Assembly: GCF_002812955.1 (NCBI RefSeq)
Contig: NZ_PFXK01000004.1
Coordinates: 296,605-360,604 of the forward strand
From: Vibrio sp. HA2012
GTDB taxonomy: Bacteria; Pseudomonadota; Gammaproteobacteria; Enterobacterales; Vibrionaceae
Direction of reading: 5' to 3'
DNA length: 64,000 nucleotides
The position numbers and the translations under genes are program-made. The first letter of the stretch is position 1. Each line of letters starts with the position of its first letter. Shown piece after piece: positions 21,348 through 31,369 of the stretch. The notes below the pieces were generated by a model. The model saw nothing but the letters and a program-made list of their open reading frames with translations, was not told the origin of the DNA and did not search any database.

Positions 21348-22946
21348 TTACACGCTGACTTTGGTGACATCCACATACAGTGTCAGTTTTTGTCCCGGCT
21401 GGATGTATTTATCCGAACCCAGATTATTCCAGCGGATGATATCGGCACTGCTGACCTTAAACCGGCTGGCGATAGCACTGATAGAATCACCGCTGCGTAC
21501 CTGATAGTTAACGGTACGGATAATGGCACCATTGCGTCCCTTCTTCCAGATAACCAGTTTCTGACCGACGCGCAGCGTATCACGCGGGCCCATGCCATTC
21601 CATTTCGCCAGTGACTGATGAGACACCTTATGTTGCTGTGCAATACTCCACAGGCTGTCGCCCTGATTAACGATATGAGTCAGTTTATACTGTCCCCGAC
21701 TGATGGCTTGTGTTTTAGCCAGGCGGTTAGGGGCGCTGAGAGCATAGATATTGCCGTCTTTGGTGGAAGTCGGGATCATCAGGTACTGTCCGGCCCGGAT
21801 AGTATTTCCGGACAGACCATTTGCCTGACGAATAGTATCTGCGGTGGTCTTATATTTTTTTGCCAGCAGGCTGATGGCATCTCCTGATTTTACTTTGTAG
21901 CGGATCAGTTTCAGTCCTTTGCCCCGGTTTTCTTGTGCAGCAAGCTCAAACTGTCCGGCTTTCTCAGTTGGGATCAGCAGCGTATAAGGGCCGTCAGGAT
22001 CCGTTGCCCAACGGTTAAAGGCCGGGTTATAGCTCTGTAGTTCTTTGACGCTGATCCCGGCATATTTGGCGGCAATAGCCAGATCAAGTTGTTCCTGCGG
22101 ATCCACCTCTGTCAGTACGGGGTAGTTAGGGATTGCCGGAATAACGATACCATATTCTTCCTGATGGCTGATGATATCGGCCAGCGCCAGTAGTTTCGGC
22201 ACATAGCTGCTGGTTTCTACCGGTAAATCCAGAGAGAAAAAGTCCGTTGGTTTGTTCAGGCGGATGTTCTTACTGATGGCGCGGGAAACCCGGCCACCAC
22301 CACTGTTATAAGCGGCAATAGCGTGATTCCAGTTACCGTCGAAACGGTTACCCAGATAGGTCAGGTAATCCAGAGCGGCATCGGTAGCCGCAGCCACATC
22401 CCGTCGACCGTCATACCAGTAGTTCTGTTTCAGCCCATACATCTTTCCTGTACCCGGTACAAACTGCCATAAACCGGCAGCGCTGCCGTGTGAATAGGCG
22501 AAAGGGTCAAAAGAGCTTTCCACTACAGGCAGAAGAGCCAGCTCCAGCGGCAGGCCTCTCTGTTCTATTTTATCTACGATAAGATACAGGAAAGGCTGTG
22601 CCCGCTGTGCCACACTTTCCAGATGTCCCGGATGGGTCAGATACCAGTTCCGGTAGTAATTTATTTTGCTATGTTTCGGAACCGGGATGGAAAACTGCAT
22701 CGCAATCCGTTGCCAGACATCGGCCTGCTCAGCCGGATCAGGTATGTCATCGGCAGTCGGTTCCGTTGTTTCCGCCGGTAAACTGAGCGCTGGTGTGCTC
22801 TCTGTTTCGCCTGTATGAGCGGTGCCTGCGGCTGCCTGTTCGGTATCCGACGCAGTTTCCGTGTCCTGAATGACAGGTTGGTTCTGCTGAGTCATCTGAC
22901 AGCCTGCCAGTGACAGAACCATCATCCACCCGATGAGTTTTTTCAT
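21348..22946 (-). CDS. mltD: Membrane-bound lytic murein transglycosylase D
   Basis: MltD cleaves peptidoglycan glycan strands, forming 1,6-anhydro ends. The 532-aa precursor is a lipoprotein (lipobox LAGC, Cys16). After a low-complexity linker comes the SLT domain with catalytic Glu in LPVVESSFDPFAYSHGSAAGLWQF, then three LysM repeats (about 345-390, 415-465 and 475-525), each with the GDS/GDA-type start and a QKL/QYL end. It is co-directional with gloB, 71 bp upstream on the minus strand. Confidence 0.96.
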   Translation of the reverse strand: MKKLIGWMMVLSLAGCQMTQQNQPVIQDTETASDTEQAAAGTAHTGETESTPALSLPAETTEPTADDIPDPAEQADVWQRIAMQFSIPVPKHSKINYYRNWYLTHPGHLESVAQRAQPFLYLIVDKIEQRGLPLELALLPVVESSFDPFAYSHGSAAGLWQFVPGTGKMYGLKQNYWYDGRRDVAAATDAALDYLTYLGNRFDGNWNHAIAAYNSGGGRVSRAISKNIRLNKPTDFFSLDLPVETSSYVPKLLALADIISHQEEYGIVIPAIPNYPVLTEVDPQEQLDLAIAAKYAGISVKELQSYNPAFNRWATDPDGPYTLLIPTEKAGQFELAAQENRGKGLKLIRYKVKSGDAISLLAKKYKTTADTIRQANGLSGNTIRAGQYLMIPTSTKDGNIYALSAPNRLAKTQAISRGQYKLTHIVNQGDSLWSIAQQHKVSHQSLAKWNGMGPRDTLRVGQKLVIWKKGRNGAIIRTVNYQVRSGDSISAIASRFKVSSADIIRWNNLGSDKYIQPGQKLTLYVDVTKVSV

Positions 22947-23017
22947 TAATACGGCCTTTTAAAAAAAACGGCTGTTGATCATACTTGCCGACTATATGAG
23001 TGACAAGTCAATAACAC

Positions 23018-23776
23018 TTAAAAATTATCTTTCCATTGACGCAGAGCAGTAAAGACGGCGATGGAAGAGGTGTCAAACGTTCGGTTTGCCACAGAGCGGA
23101 TAATGCTTTCTTCGTCTGTACGCAGAAACGGATTCACCTGTTTTTCCTGAGAGAGGCGGGTTGGCAGTGTGGGCTGATTGTCTGCACGCAGCCGGTTGAC
23201 CTGCTCCCGGTAATCAAGCAGATGGTGGTTATCCGGTTCTACTGCCAGAGCAAACGTGATGTTTGCTGTGGTATATTCATGTGCCGGATAGATGTCGGTG
23301 TTTTCCGGCAGCGCCGCTATTTTACTGAGAGAGTCGAACATCTGCTGCGGAGTGCCTTCAAAAATACGGCCACATCCGGCAGAAAACAGGGTATCCCCGC
23401 AAAATAACTTTCCTGCTCCGGCATAGCCGATATGGCCGAGAGTGTGACCCGGTAAATCCAGTACTACAAAGGTCTCACCGAACAGTTCAAACTGTTCACC
23501 ACCGGAGACGGAATGAGTCAGAGCCGGAACCGGGTCGTTTGCCGGTCCGACAATATTCAGTTTCGGGTTATGGCGCAGCAGTTCTGAAATGCCGCCGGTA
23601 TGATCCGCATGATGATGGGTGATCAGTACGGTTTCCAGAGTCAGGCCATGTTGGCGGATATAGTCCAGCACCGGTGCTGCTTCACCGGGGTCGATAACGG
23701 CAGCTTGCTGATCATTATTTTGAATCAGCCAGATGTAATTATCATTGAATGCAGGTATGCTTTTGATGACTAACAT
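23018..23776 (-). CDS. gloB: Hydroxyacylglutathione hydrolase (glyoxalase II)
   Basis: GloB hydrolyses S-lactoylglutathione to lactate and glutathione, completing methylglyoxal detoxification. The 252-aa metallo-beta-lactamase fold has the [10 protein letters not shown] metal motif, [19 protein letters not shown] and YPAHEYT. The frame extends upstream to 23851, but the ATG at 23776 has AAGGAACG in front and gives the standard start [14 protein letters not shown]. It is divergent from the YafS-like gene, 35 bp away. Confidence 0.96.
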   Translation of the reverse strand: MLVIKSIPAFNDNYIWLIQNNDQQAAVIDPGEAAPVLDYIRQHGLTLETVLITHHHADHTGGISELLRHNPKLNIVGPANDPVPALTHSVSGGEQFELFGETFVVLDLPGHTLGHIGYAGAGKLFCGDTLFSAGCGRIFEGTPQQMFDSLSKIAALPENTDIYPAHEYTTANITFALAVEPDNHHLLDYREQVNRLRADNQPTLPTRLSQEKQVNPFLRTDEESIIRSVANRTFDTSSIAVFTALRQWKDNF

Positions 23777-23811
23777 ATTTCGTTCCTTAATTATTATGAG
23801 CGAGGTGAGGT

Positions 23812-24558
23812 GTGAAACCCGCACGTACATCACGAAAGCTTGAAAAGCCACACTCCTGGCAGCAACTGAAAAAAGGTCAGTGGGTCGCTGAATCTATCCA
23901 GAGCCGGCTTGACGAATGGTGCCCGAGGTTATTCGGTTACCACATGCTTAAACTCGGAGGCCTGAGTTGTGAGCTTGCCAGTTGTATGTGTAATATTCAA
24001 CATCAGGTTTGTCTGGATACTCGAAACTCTCTGCGCACTGTGGTGGCCGACCCTTATGATCTGCCGTTTCTGGAAAAGAGCTTTGATGGCGTTCTGATGG
24101 CGCATCTGCTGGATTACTGTAATGACCCGCACCGCTTGCTGCGTGAGGTCGACAGAGTGATGGTGGACGATGGCTATCTGATCATTACCGGGTTTAACCC
24201 CGTCAGTATCATGGGGCTTTCCAGCCTGCTTCCATGGCATAAACAGAGTCTGCCGTGGAGCGGACGAATGTTTACGCCAAACCGGATCCGCGATTGGTTG
24301 GGGCTGCTGAACTATCAGGTCATTCATATGGATCGCTATGCCGTTTTTCCGACCCGGCTGCCTTTGGGAGCCTGGCTGGAAAACAGTATTGGAGACCGGA
24401 TGCGGATGTTCGGCTCTCTGTACTTTATCGTGGCAAGAAAGCGTACTTATCCGTTAAAACCGATCAAACCCCACTGGCATCTGAAACGGCGCTTTTATCC
24501 GCTGGGGATCAACTACAAGGTATGCGGCGATAAGGTTTGTCCGGAGGATAACCGCTGA
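23812..24558 (+). CDS. yafS: YafS-like SAM-dependent methyltransferase family protein
   Basis: The 248-aa protein has a class I methyltransferase fold of the YafS type, with the post-motif segment [39 protein letters not shown] and YLIITGFNP. The usual glycine-rich SAM motif I is hard to see (the region reads [13 protein letters not shown]), so catalytic competence is unproven. It starts at GTG after GAGGTGAGG. The gloB/yafS/rnhA/dnaQ neighbourhood matches E. coli order, which supports orthology. Confidence 0.8.
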   Translation: MKPARTSRKLEKPHSWQQLKKGQWVAESIQSRLDEWCPRLFGYHMLKLGGLSCELASCMCNIQHQVCLDTRNSLRTVVADPYDLPFLEKSFDGVLMAHLLDYCNDPHRLLREVDRVMVDDGYLIITGFNPVSIMGLSSLLPWHKQSLPWSGRMFTPNRIRDWLGLLNYQVIHMDRYAVFPTRLPLGAWLENSIGDRMRMFGSLYFIVARKRTYPLKPIKPHWHLKRRFYPLGINYKVCGDKVCPEDNR

Positions 24559-24589
24559 TACGGCGGTTATCGGCTGTGATTCTGGACGG

Positions 24590-25051
24590 TCAGCCCTGAT
24601 AGCCGGTATCGTCTTCGGTAGGCGCTTCTGCGGCCGCACGGGCGATTTCATCACAGATTTCATTCTCTCGGTGACCGGCATGGCCTTTTACCCAGTGCCA
24701 TTCGACCTGATGCCGGGCTGTTTCCTTATCCAGAGCCTGCCACAGATCAGCATTTTTAACCGGTTTTTTATCGGCAGTTTTCCAGCCACGCTTTTTCCAG
24801 TTATGGATCCACTGGGTAATTCCCTGACGGACATACTGGCTGTCGGTGGTCAGTATGACATGGCAGGGTTCTTTCAGGGTGCGCAGGGCGACAACGGCAG
24901 CCATCATTTCCATGCGGTTGTTCGTGGTCAGGGTATACCCTTTTGCCAGCTGCTTTTCTGTTTGTTTATAACGCAGCACAACGCCGTAGCCGCCGGGACC
25001 GGGATTGCCTAAACAGGAACCGTCAGTGAAAATTTCAACTTGTTTTGTCAT
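24590..25051 (-). CDS. rnhA: Ribonuclease HI
   Basis: RNase HI degrades RNA in RNA-DNA hybrids and limits R-loops. The 153-aa protein has the catalytic carboxylates in [15 protein letters not shown] (Asp10), NNRMEMMA (Glu48), TTDSQYV (Asp70) and the last Asp in CDEIAR, plus the GHAGHREN loop and the basic handle region [18 protein letters not shown]. It is divergent from dnaQ with 57 bp between start codons, the classic rnhA-dnaQ arrangement. Confidence 0.97.
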   Translation of the reverse strand: MTKQVEIFTDGSCLGNPGPGGYGVVLRYKQTEKQLAKGYTLTTNNRMEMMAAVVALRTLKEPCHVILTTDSQYVRQGITQWIHNWKKRGWKTADKKPVKNADLWQALDKETARHQVEWHWVKGHAGHRENEICDEIARAAAEAPTEDDTGYQG

Positions 25052-25108
25052 GTTCTGATACTATTACCTGAAATCGCAGAATCGACATAGTCTGACACAG
25101 ATATCATT

Positions 25109-25852
25109 ATGAATACCAGAAACAATTCTTCTCATGAACGTATCGTGGTACTCGATACCGAAACCACAGGTATGAACCGTGAGGGCGGCCCTCATTATAT
25201 GGGGCACAGGATCATCGAGATTGGTGCCGTGGAAATTATTGACCGCAAACTGACGGGTCGTCACTTTCATGTCTATATCAAACCTGACCGGGAGATCCAG
25301 CCGGATGCGATTGAAGTTCATGGTATTACTGATGAATTTCTGGTCGACAAACCGGAATACCGCGATGTACATGCAGAATTCCTTGAGTTTATCCGCGGTG
25401 CCGAGCTGGTGGCACACAATGCTCCCTTCGATACCGGCTTTATGGATTATGAATTTGAAAAGCTGGATCCGGCCATTGGTAAAACCGAACAGTACTGTAA
25501 GGTTACCGATACGCTGGCCATGGCGAAGAAGATTTTTCCCGGTAAAAGAAATAATCTGGATGTGTTGTGTGAACGTTACGGTATAGATAACTCTCACCGG
25601 ACGCTCCACGGGGCATTGCTCGATGCCGAGATTCTGGCTGACGTTTATCTGTTAATGACGGGGGGACAGACTTCACTGCAGTTTAATGCCAGTCAGCAGG
25701 AGGGAAGCGATTCGGGATCTGAAGCCATAAAACGGGTTGTCGGCGGGCGAAAAGCGCTAAAGGTTTTACGGGCATCGGCCGATGAACTAGAAGCACACCA
25801 GTCTCGTCTGGATATTGTTGAGAAGGGTGGTACTTGTCTCTGGCGTCAGTGA
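25109..25852 (+). CDS. dnaQ: DNA polymerase III epsilon subunit (3'-5' proofreading)
   Basis: DnaQ proofreads for the replicative polymerase as a DEDDh exonuclease. The 247-aa protein has Exo I VLDTETTGMN, Exo II HNAPFDTGFMDYE and Exo III HRTLHGALLDAEILADVY, then a C-terminal region that tethers DnaE and a final segment ending in GTCLWRQ. It is divergently transcribed from rnhA and followed after 37 bp by the TIGR03503 gene. Confidence 0.97.
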   Translation: MNTRNNSSHERIVVLDTETTGMNREGGPHYMGHRIIEIGAVEIIDRKLTGRHFHVYIKPDREIQPDAIEVHGITDEFLVDKPEYRDVHAEFLEFIRGAELVAHNAPFDTGFMDYEFEKLDPAIGKTEQYCKVTDTLAMAKKIFPGKRNNLDVLCERYGIDNSHRTLHGALLDAEILADVYLLMTGGQTSLQFNASQQEGSDSGSEAIKRVVGGRKALKVLRASADELEAHQSRLDIVEKGGTCLWRQ

Positions 25853-25889
25853 ATGATGTCTTCGCCTGATAGAACCGATTGAGGAAACT

Positions 25890-27143
25890 ATGCTAAGGAT
25901 CGTGTTATTACTGTTATGTATGCTGTTCAGCTCGTTCAGTCTGTCTGCAACAGAGTCAGCCATGTCCTTGCTTGATAACCGTTTCCGTGTCGACCCTACA
26001 ATCAAACAGATCTCGTTCGTTATCTACCGGAAAAGGCCATCGAAGGCGGTGGTTCTGGTTCGTCCGGACGGAAAAAAATACTACGCCGGAGATTATCCGG
26101 ACAATGTGTCCTGGTATGAAGAAAACGGGCTGGATATCATCTCCATTACGGATCCGATGCCGGGGCCGTGGCAGGCTATTGGTAAAGTTACACCCAAAAA
26201 TAATATTATCCTGCTGTCGAATCTGGAGCTGAAAGTCGATTCATTTCCGAGCCGTGCTTATGCCAGTGAAAGATTTAAATTTACAGCCAGGCTGACACAG
26301 GACGGAAAGCCACTGGTATTAAGGGATTTTCTGGATCGGGTCAAACTTCAGGTGGCCTTTATTCCTTATCTGGAAGATGAAGAAAATCTGTCGGATGAGT
26401 TAAAGCCGGATCCTATCATGCTGGGAGCCTTTACGGATGACGGTACCGGGCTGGATGAGTACCCCGGTGACGGGGTATTTACCGTGGAAGTGCCTCTGGA
26501 TGTGGCTCCCGGAAAATACCGGGCACGGGTGGTTTCCGGAAATGGTGTATTTATGCGCGCGGTGGAACAGACAACACTGGTTTATCCCTCTCCGGTTACT
26601 GTGACCTTTGTGCGGGCTCGTGACGATCAGAAAGAGCACCGGATGATGGTGACGGGGGAAGCGGGTATGACGCTCCCCGGCAGTATTGCGGTGACGATCA
26701 AGCAGACCAATCCGAATGAAGAACAGACCATAACTCAGAGCTCCGCTGATAAAGATTCGCTGACGGCTGACTTTACACTGCCGGCGGATCAGACGCCGGG
26801 TAAACATATTTGGTCGGGGACGGTTTATGCAACGGAAGCAGCGACTAACCGGGGATTAACGCTGATGCTCCCTGAATCTAGTTTCAGTGTGATGCAGATG
26901 CTGGATATAGAAAAATCTACTGCGGAATACCATCGCATTCAGGAAGAGCAGAAACGGGCGCTGGAATTGGCTCGGCTCCGTCACGAAAGAGAGGAAGCAT
27001 TAGAGAAAAATATGTTGATGATCATTATTGGTAATGTGGTAATGATTCTTCTCGGGCTGTTGGCGTGGTTTATTATCGGTAAATTACGGGCGGGAAAAAC
27101 AGACAAGCCGGAAATGCAGCTTGATGCACCACCAAAAAACTAG
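25890..27143 (+). CDS. TIGR03503 family membrane-anchored protein, function unknown
   Basis: The 417-aa protein matches my recollection of the conserved TIGR03503 family found beside dnaQ in vibrios and relatives. It has a signal peptide (MLRIVLLLLCMLFSSFSLSA), a beta-rich periplasmic body with Ig-like repeats (two segments of the DGTGLDEYPGDGVFTVEV type), a charged coiled-coil near 345-370 and one C-terminal membrane helix (NMLMIIIGNVVMILLGLLAW). This gives a periplasmic domain anchored at the inner membrane. No enzymatic motif is visible. Confidence 0.8.
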   Translation: MLRIVLLLLCMLFSSFSLSATESAMSLLDNRFRVDPTIKQISFVIYRKRPSKAVVLVRPDGKKYYAGDYPDNVSWYEENGLDIISITDPMPGPWQAIGKVTPKNNIILLSNLELKVDSFPSRAYASERFKFTARLTQDGKPLVLRDFLDRVKLQVAFIPYLEDEENLSDELKPDPIMLGAFTDDGTGLDEYPGDGVFTVEVPLDVAPGKYRARVVSGNGVFMRAVEQTTLVYPSPVTVTFVRARDDQKEHRMMVTGEAGMTLPGSIAVTIKQTNPNEEQTITQSSADKDSLTADFTLPADQTPGKHIWSGTVYATEAATNRGLTLMLPESSFSVMQMLDIEKSTAEYHRIQEEQKRALELARLRHEREEALEKNMLMIIIGNVVMILLGLLAWFIIGKLRAGKTDKPEMQLDAPPKN

Positions 27144-27288
27144 TCTCCGCAATCGACAAGTAACGGAATTTATGAGTAAACTCGTCAGCATCTGTCTGGC
27201 GGGTTGAATCTGCACAATCTGCCTGCATCTCCTTTACATGGAGAAGTGAACACCTACTTATCAGCCTCAAACAAGAAGAGAGACGAGA

Positions 27289-27873
27289 ATGTACCAAGAT
27301 TTGATCCGTTCGGAGCTGAATGAAGCTGCGCAAGTACTGAATAAATTCCTTAGTGATGATGAGAATATCCGTAAGATTGAAGCGGCTGCGGTAATGATTG
27401 CGGAGTCTTTTAAGCAGGGAGGCAAAGTCCTTTCCTGCGGAAATGGCGGTTCGCACTGCGATGCGATGCATTTTGCCGAAGAGCTGACCGGCCGTTACCG
27501 TGACGAACGTCCGGGATATCCGGGGATTGCGATTTCTGATCCGAGCCATCTGTCCTGTGTCAGCAATGATTATGGCTACGAATATGTTTTTTCCCGCTAT
27601 GTGGAAGCGGTCGGTTCAACAGGCGACGTTCTCTGGGGACTGTCTACATCCGGAAATTCCGGTAATATTCTGAAAGCGATAGAAGCGGCTAAAGCTAAGG
27701 GCATGAAGACGATAGCGCTGACCGGTAAAGACGGCGGGAAGATGGCTGGCGTGGCTGATATTGAAATACGGGTACCGCATTTTGGCTACGCTGACCGTAT
27801 TCAGGAAATACACATCAAAATCATCCATATCGTTATTCAACTGATTGAAAAAGAAATGGCAAAAGCGGAGTAA
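27289..27873 (+). CDS. gmhA: Phosphoheptose (sedoheptulose 7-phosphate) isomerase
   Basis: GmhA makes D-glycero-D-manno-heptose 7-phosphate, the first step towards the LPS inner-core heptoses. The 194-aa SIS-fold protein has the [22 protein letters not shown] motif, the [13 protein letters not shown] phosphosugar loop and the C-terminal [17 protein letters not shown] helix with catalytic residues. It is preceded by a 145-bp spacer and followed 34 bp later by yafJ, as in enterobacteria (lpcA-yafJ). Confidence 0.97.
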   Translation: MYQDLIRSELNEAAQVLNKFLSDDENIRKIEAAAVMIAESFKQGGKVLSCGNGGSHCDAMHFAEELTGRYRDERPGYPGIAISDPSHLSCVSNDYGYEYVFSRYVEAVGSTGDVLWGLSTSGNSGNILKAIEAAKAKGMKTIALTGKDGGKMAGVADIEIRVPHFGYADRIQEIHIKIIHIVIQLIEKEMAKAE

Positions 27874-27907
27874 TTCCCCTTGTACCAGAAGCAGAAGGAA
27901 GTAATGC

Positions 27908-28678
27908 ATGTGTGAACTGCTTGGTATGAGTGCTAATGTACCAACGGATATCTGTTTTAGCTTCTCCGGGCTGATGCAGCGCGGAGGAAAAACAGGGCCA
28001 CACCGGGATGGGTGGGGGATCACCTTTTATGAAGGGAAAGGGTTCCGTACCTTTAAGGATCCGAATCCTAGTTATAATTCAAAGATTGCTGAACTGGTAC
28101 AGAGCTATCCGATCAAAAGCCGGGCCGTGATCAGTCATATCCGTCAGGCAAACCGCGGTGGGGTGAAACTGGAAAATACTCATCCGTTTACCCGGGAGCT
28201 GTGGGGACGTTTCTGGACGTTTGCGCATAACGGTCAGTTGACGGATTACCAGGTATTGCACACCGGGCGTTTCCGTCCCGTGGGGGAAACAGACAGCGAG
28301 CTGGCATTCTGCTGGCTGTTATGCCAGATGGAACAGCGTTTTCCTGAACCGCCGGAAAATATGGCTGAGCTATTCGGGTTTATTGCCGACGCCTGTCAGA
28401 CACTGAAAGCGCTTGGGGTGTTTAATATGCTGCTGAGCGACGGTGAATACCTGATGACCTTTTGTACCAATAATCTGCACTGGATCACCCGCAGGGCACC
28501 GTTCGGACAGGCGTCATTGATTGATGAAGATGTCACGGTAAACTTTCAGGAAGAGACGACTCCTGACGATGTGGTTACTGTGATTGCGACTCAGCCACTG
28601 ACGGATAATGAACAATGGCAAAAGATGCAGCCGGGAGAAAGTGTACTATTTTATCTTGGTGAAAAGGTGGGGCATTAA
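27908..28678 (+). CDS. yafJ: Class II glutamine amidotransferase family protein (YafJ-like)
   Basis: The 256-aa protein is a stand-alone class II (Ntn-hydrolase) glutaminase domain. The nucleophile is Cys2 directly after Met ([12 protein letters not shown]), and [23 protein letters not shown] and FAHNGQL are the substrate-binding motifs. No synthetase domain is attached, so its acceptor or partner is unknown. It follows gmhA and ends near a palindromic repeat in the convergent gap with purN. Confidence 0.88.
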   Translation: MCELLGMSANVPTDICFSFSGLMQRGGKTGPHRDGWGITFYEGKGFRTFKDPNPSYNSKIAELVQSYPIKSRAVISHIRQANRGGVKLENTHPFTRELWGRFWTFAHNGQLTDYQVLHTGRFRPVGETDSELAFCWLLCQMEQRFPEPPENMAELFGFIADACQTLKALGVFNMLLSDGEYLMTFCTNNLHWITRRAPFGQASLIDEDVTVNFQEETTPDDVVTVIATQPLTDNEQWQKMQPGESVLFYLGEKVGH

Positions 28679-28702
28679 CCGGGCATTCATTAATCGATAG
28701 AT

Positions 28703-28731
28703 GCATTCCCATGTTTTACGCGTGGGAATGC
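28703..28731. repeat. ATTCCC-family palindrome between yafJ and purN
   Basis: GCATTCCCATG (28703-28713) faces CGTGGGAATGC (28721-28731) around TTTTACG; one G-U pair in 11. It sits in the gap between convergent genes and could end both transcripts. Confidence 0.88.
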
Positions 28732-28748
28732 AGAGTCAGTTTCTGCTG

Positions 28749-29387
28749 TTACTCATCGGCGTAGCCGCGGGAACCCAGAATATTCCCATCAAGCACAGCT
28801 TTTCCGTTAGCCATCTTCAGACGACCTTGCAGAAACCACTGAATAGTCAGCGGATAGATCTTATGTTCCTGAGTCTGAACCCTTTCCTGTAATAGTTCCG
28901 GGGTATCATCCGGGAATACCGGAACGCTGGCCTGCAAAACAACCGGGCCGCCGTCCAGCTCCGGAGTGACAAAATGCACACTGGTTCCGTGCTTATTATC
29001 TTTTGCTTCAATGGCTTTTTTATGGGTATGCAGCCCCGGATATTTAGGCAACAGAGACGGATGAACATTGAGCATTCGTCCTGCATAGTGGTTGACAAAG
29101 TCGTCACTCAGAATGCGCATGTAGCCTGCCAGAACCACTAAATCCGGCTGATACCGGTCAATCTGAGTGATCAGGCTGGCATCAAATTCTGCTCTGGAGC
29201 TGAATTGAGCCGGGTCAGAGAAAATAGCCGGGACGCTGGCGTCATGCGCTCTTTGCAGGCCGAAAGCGTCCGGTTTATCTGAAAAGACCGCAGCGACTGT
29301 TCCCTGTATAACCGCCGATTCACAGCTATCGAGAATCGCCTGCAGGTTACTGCCGTTCCCTGAAATCAGTACTACGATCTTATTCAT
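28749..29387 (-). CDS. purN: Phosphoribosylglycinamide formyltransferase
   Basis: PurN transfers a formyl group from 10-formyl-THF to GAR in purine synthesis. The 212-aa protein shows the N-terminal VLISGNGSNLQAI phosphate loop, the catalytic region MLNVHPSLLPKYPGLHTH and the HGTSVHFVTPELDGGPVV segment with the catalytic Asp. It is the second gene of the purMN operon, 9 bp downstream of purM. Confidence 0.97.
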   Translation of the reverse strand: MNKIVVLISGNGSNLQAILDSCESAVIQGTVAAVFSDKPDAFGLQRAHDASVPAIFSDPAQFSSRAEFDASLITQIDRYQPDLVVLAGYMRILSDDFVNHYAGRMLNVHPSLLPKYPGLHTHKKAIEAKDNKHGTSVHFVTPELDGGPVVLQASVPVFPDDTPELLQERVQTQEHKIYPLTIQWFLQGRLKMANGKAVLDGNILGSRGYADE

Positions 29388-29396
29388 TATCTGCCC

Positions 29397-30437
29397 TTAG
29401 TTGATCTCAACCTGCTCTTCGCCATCTTTGGCTGTGGCGATTTCACCGATAACCCAGGCATTTTCGCCTTCGGCTTTCAGCAGAGCAACGGCTGCGTCCG
29501 CCTGTTCTTTCGGCAGTGCAACAATAAGACCCACACCACAGTTAAAAGTACGGTACATTTCGAATGTTTCAACGTTACCTTTTTCCTGTAGCCAGGTGAA
29601 GATAGCCGGCCATTCCCAACTGTTACCATCGATAACGGCTTTTGTTCCTTCAGGCAGAACGCGAGGGATGTTTTCCCAGAAACCACCGCCGGTGATATGA
29701 GAGATGGCGTGGATATCGTGTGCTGCAATCATTTTCAGTGCAGAGTTGATATAGATACGGGTTGGCTCAAGCAGTTGTTCGCCGATAGTGCGACCGTGCA
29801 GATCTTCATTCAGATCGGCGTCAGAGACTTCCAGAATTTTACGGATCAGTGAGTAACCGTTTGAGTGCGGACCGCTGGAACCAACGGCGATCAGTGCATC
29901 ACCAGCTGCAACTTTAGTGCCGTCGATGATGTCTGATTTTTCAACCACACCGACACAGAACCCGGCCACATCGTAATCTTCACCTTCGTACATGCCCGGC
30001 ATTTCTGCGGTTTCGCCACCAATCAGAGCACATCCTGCCTGTACGCATCCTTCGCCGATACCGGCAACCACATTAGCGGCGGTATCCACATCCAGCTTAC
30101 CTGTTGCATAGTAATCCAGGAAGAACAGCGGTTCGGCACCCTGAACGATCAGGTCGTTAACACACATAGCGACCAGATCGATACCGATAGTGTCATGCTT
30201 TTTCATATCCAAAGCCAGACGAAGCTTGGTACCTACACCATCCGTACCTGAAACAAGTACAGGTTCCTTGTATTTGGTCGGCAGTTCGCAAAGCGCGCCG
30301 AAACCACCGATGCCACCCATTACTTCAGGGCGACGGGTACGTTTCACGACACCTTTGATTCTGTTTACCAGAGCATTACCAGCATCAATATCTACACCAG
30401 CGTCTTTATAGCTAAGAGAAGAGTTGTTACCACTCAC
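29397..30437 (-). CDS. purM: Phosphoribosylformylglycinamidine cyclo-ligase (AIR synthetase)
   Basis: PurM closes the imidazole ring, making AIR from FGAM with ATP. The 346-aa protein has the [16 protein letters not shown] start, [12 protein letters not shown], the [14 protein letters not shown] motif and [14 protein letters not shown]. It heads the purMN operon; a PurR operator lies about 70 bp upstream, shared with the divergent upp promoter region. Confidence 0.97.
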   Translation of the reverse strand: MSGNNSSLSYKDAGVDIDAGNALVNRIKGVVKRTRRPEVMGGIGGFGALCELPTKYKEPVLVSGTDGVGTKLRLALDMKKHDTIGIDLVAMCVNDLIVQGAEPLFFLDYYATGKLDVDTAANVVAGIGEGCVQAGCALIGGETAEMPGMYEGEDYDVAGFCVGVVEKSDIIDGTKVAAGDALIAVGSSGPHSNGYSLIRKILEVSDADLNEDLHGRTIGEQLLEPTRIYINSALKMIAAHDIHAISHITGGGFWENIPRVLPEGTKAVIDGNSWEWPAIFTWLQEKGNVETFEMYRTFNCGVGLIVALPKEQADAAVALLKAEGENAWVIGEIATAKDGEEQVEIN

Positions 30438-30504
30438 GGGGATATCCTCGTTTTAAGTTTGGATGTGAAAATCGGGCGCTATTCTATCAGGCGGGAGGCG
30501 AAAA

Positions 30505-30520
30505 AGGAAAACGTTTGCGT
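30505..30520 (-). promoter_or_regulatory. PurR operator upstream of purMN
   Basis: On the minus strand the 16-mer reads ACGCAAACGTTTTCCT, which fits the PurR consensus (ANGCAANCGNTTNCNT). A -10-like TAGAAT lies on the minus strand at 30481-30486, so bound PurR would cover the -35 region of purM. The same region faces the divergent upp gene. Confidence 0.85.
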
Positions 30521-30612
30521 GAGAAAATTAATCTCGGTTTTTTGCTCAAAAAGTGCGGATAAATCATGTATACTTGCAAGGTTTTATATTTTGTAAAAAG
30601 CCGGAGAAGAAG

Positions 30613-31239
30613 ATGAAAATTGTTGAAGTGAAGCATCCGTTAGTTAAACATAAAATTGGTTTAATGCGCGAAGGTGACATTAGCACAAAACGTTTTCGTG
30701 AATTAGCAACAGAAGTGGGCAGCCTGCTGACATACGAAGCGACTTCTGATTTTGAAACTGAAAAAGTGATGATCGATGGCTGGAATGGTCCGGTAGAAGT
30801 GGATCAAATTAAAGGTAAAAAAGTGACGGTTGTGCCTATCCTGCGTGCGGGTCTGGGCATGATGGACGGTGTCCTGGAACATATTCCGAGTGCCCGTATC
30901 AGTGTGGTCGGTATTTACCGTGATGAAGAGACTCTGGAGCCGGTTCCTTATTTCAATAAATTGGCTTCAGCTATGGACGAGCGTATGGCGCTGGTGGTTG
31001 ACCCTATGCTGGCAACCGGCGGATCCATGATTGCAACTATCGATCTGCTGAAAGAGAAAGGCTGTAAAGCAATTAAGGTTCTGGTTCTGGTATCGGCTCC
31101 GGAAGGGATTGAAGCTCTGGAAAAAGCGCACCCGGATGTGGAGCTTTATACCGCAGCCATTGATGAGAAGCTGAATGATAAAGGCTATATCGTACCCGGG
31201 CTTGGTGATGCCGGCGATAAGATCTTCGGTACGAAGTAG
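30613..31239 (+). CDS. upp: Uracil phosphoribosyltransferase
   Basis: Upp salvages uracil to UMP with PRPP. The frame opens at 30553, but the ATG at 30613 has GGAGAAG in front and gives the standard 208-aa product starting [16 protein letters not shown]. The PRPP loop is [15 protein letters not shown] and the uracil-binding end is [16 protein letters not shown]. It is divergent from purM, with uraA encoded convergently just downstream. Confidence 0.97.
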   Translation: MKIVEVKHPLVKHKIGLMREGDISTKRFRELATEVGSLLTYEATSDFETEKVMIDGWNGPVEVDQIKGKKVTVVPILRAGLGMMDGVLEHIPSARISVVGIYRDEETLEPVPYFNKLASAMDERMALVVDPMLATGGSMIATIDLLKEKGCKAIKVLVLVSAPEGIEALEKAHPDVELYTAAIDEKLNDKGYIVPGLGDAGDKIFGTK

Positions 31240-31257
31240 TTATCCGAACAGATAAAT

Positions 31258-31293
31258 AAGAAAGCCGGTCATGTTGAAGTGACCGGCTTTCTT
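31258..31293. terminator. Bidirectional terminator between upp and uraA
   Basis: A 14-bp stem: AAGAAAGCCGGTCA (31258-31271) and its complement TGACCGGCTTTCTT (31280-31293) around an 8-nt loop, with T-rich DNA on the upp side. Confidence 0.88.
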
Positions 31294-31317
31294 GTTTTGG
31301 AAATGGCTTTAACTCAA

Positions 31318-31353
31318 AGATACCTTCTCATGGAAGACCGTGAGATGGTATCT
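31318..31353 (-). terminator. Possible uraA terminator hairpin
   Basis: AGATACC (31318-31324) pairs with GGTATCT (31347-31353) and an inner CTCA/TGAG helix forms after a small internal loop. It lies 17 bp beyond the uraA stop on the minus strand. Confidence 0.5.
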
Positions 31354-31369
31354 AATCAGAATTCAGGGA

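Noticed and set aside
27172..27207. Possible 11-aa leader peptide before gmhA
   Set aside because: A Shine-Dalgarno-like ACGGA exists, but no regulatory codon run or clear attenuator follows.
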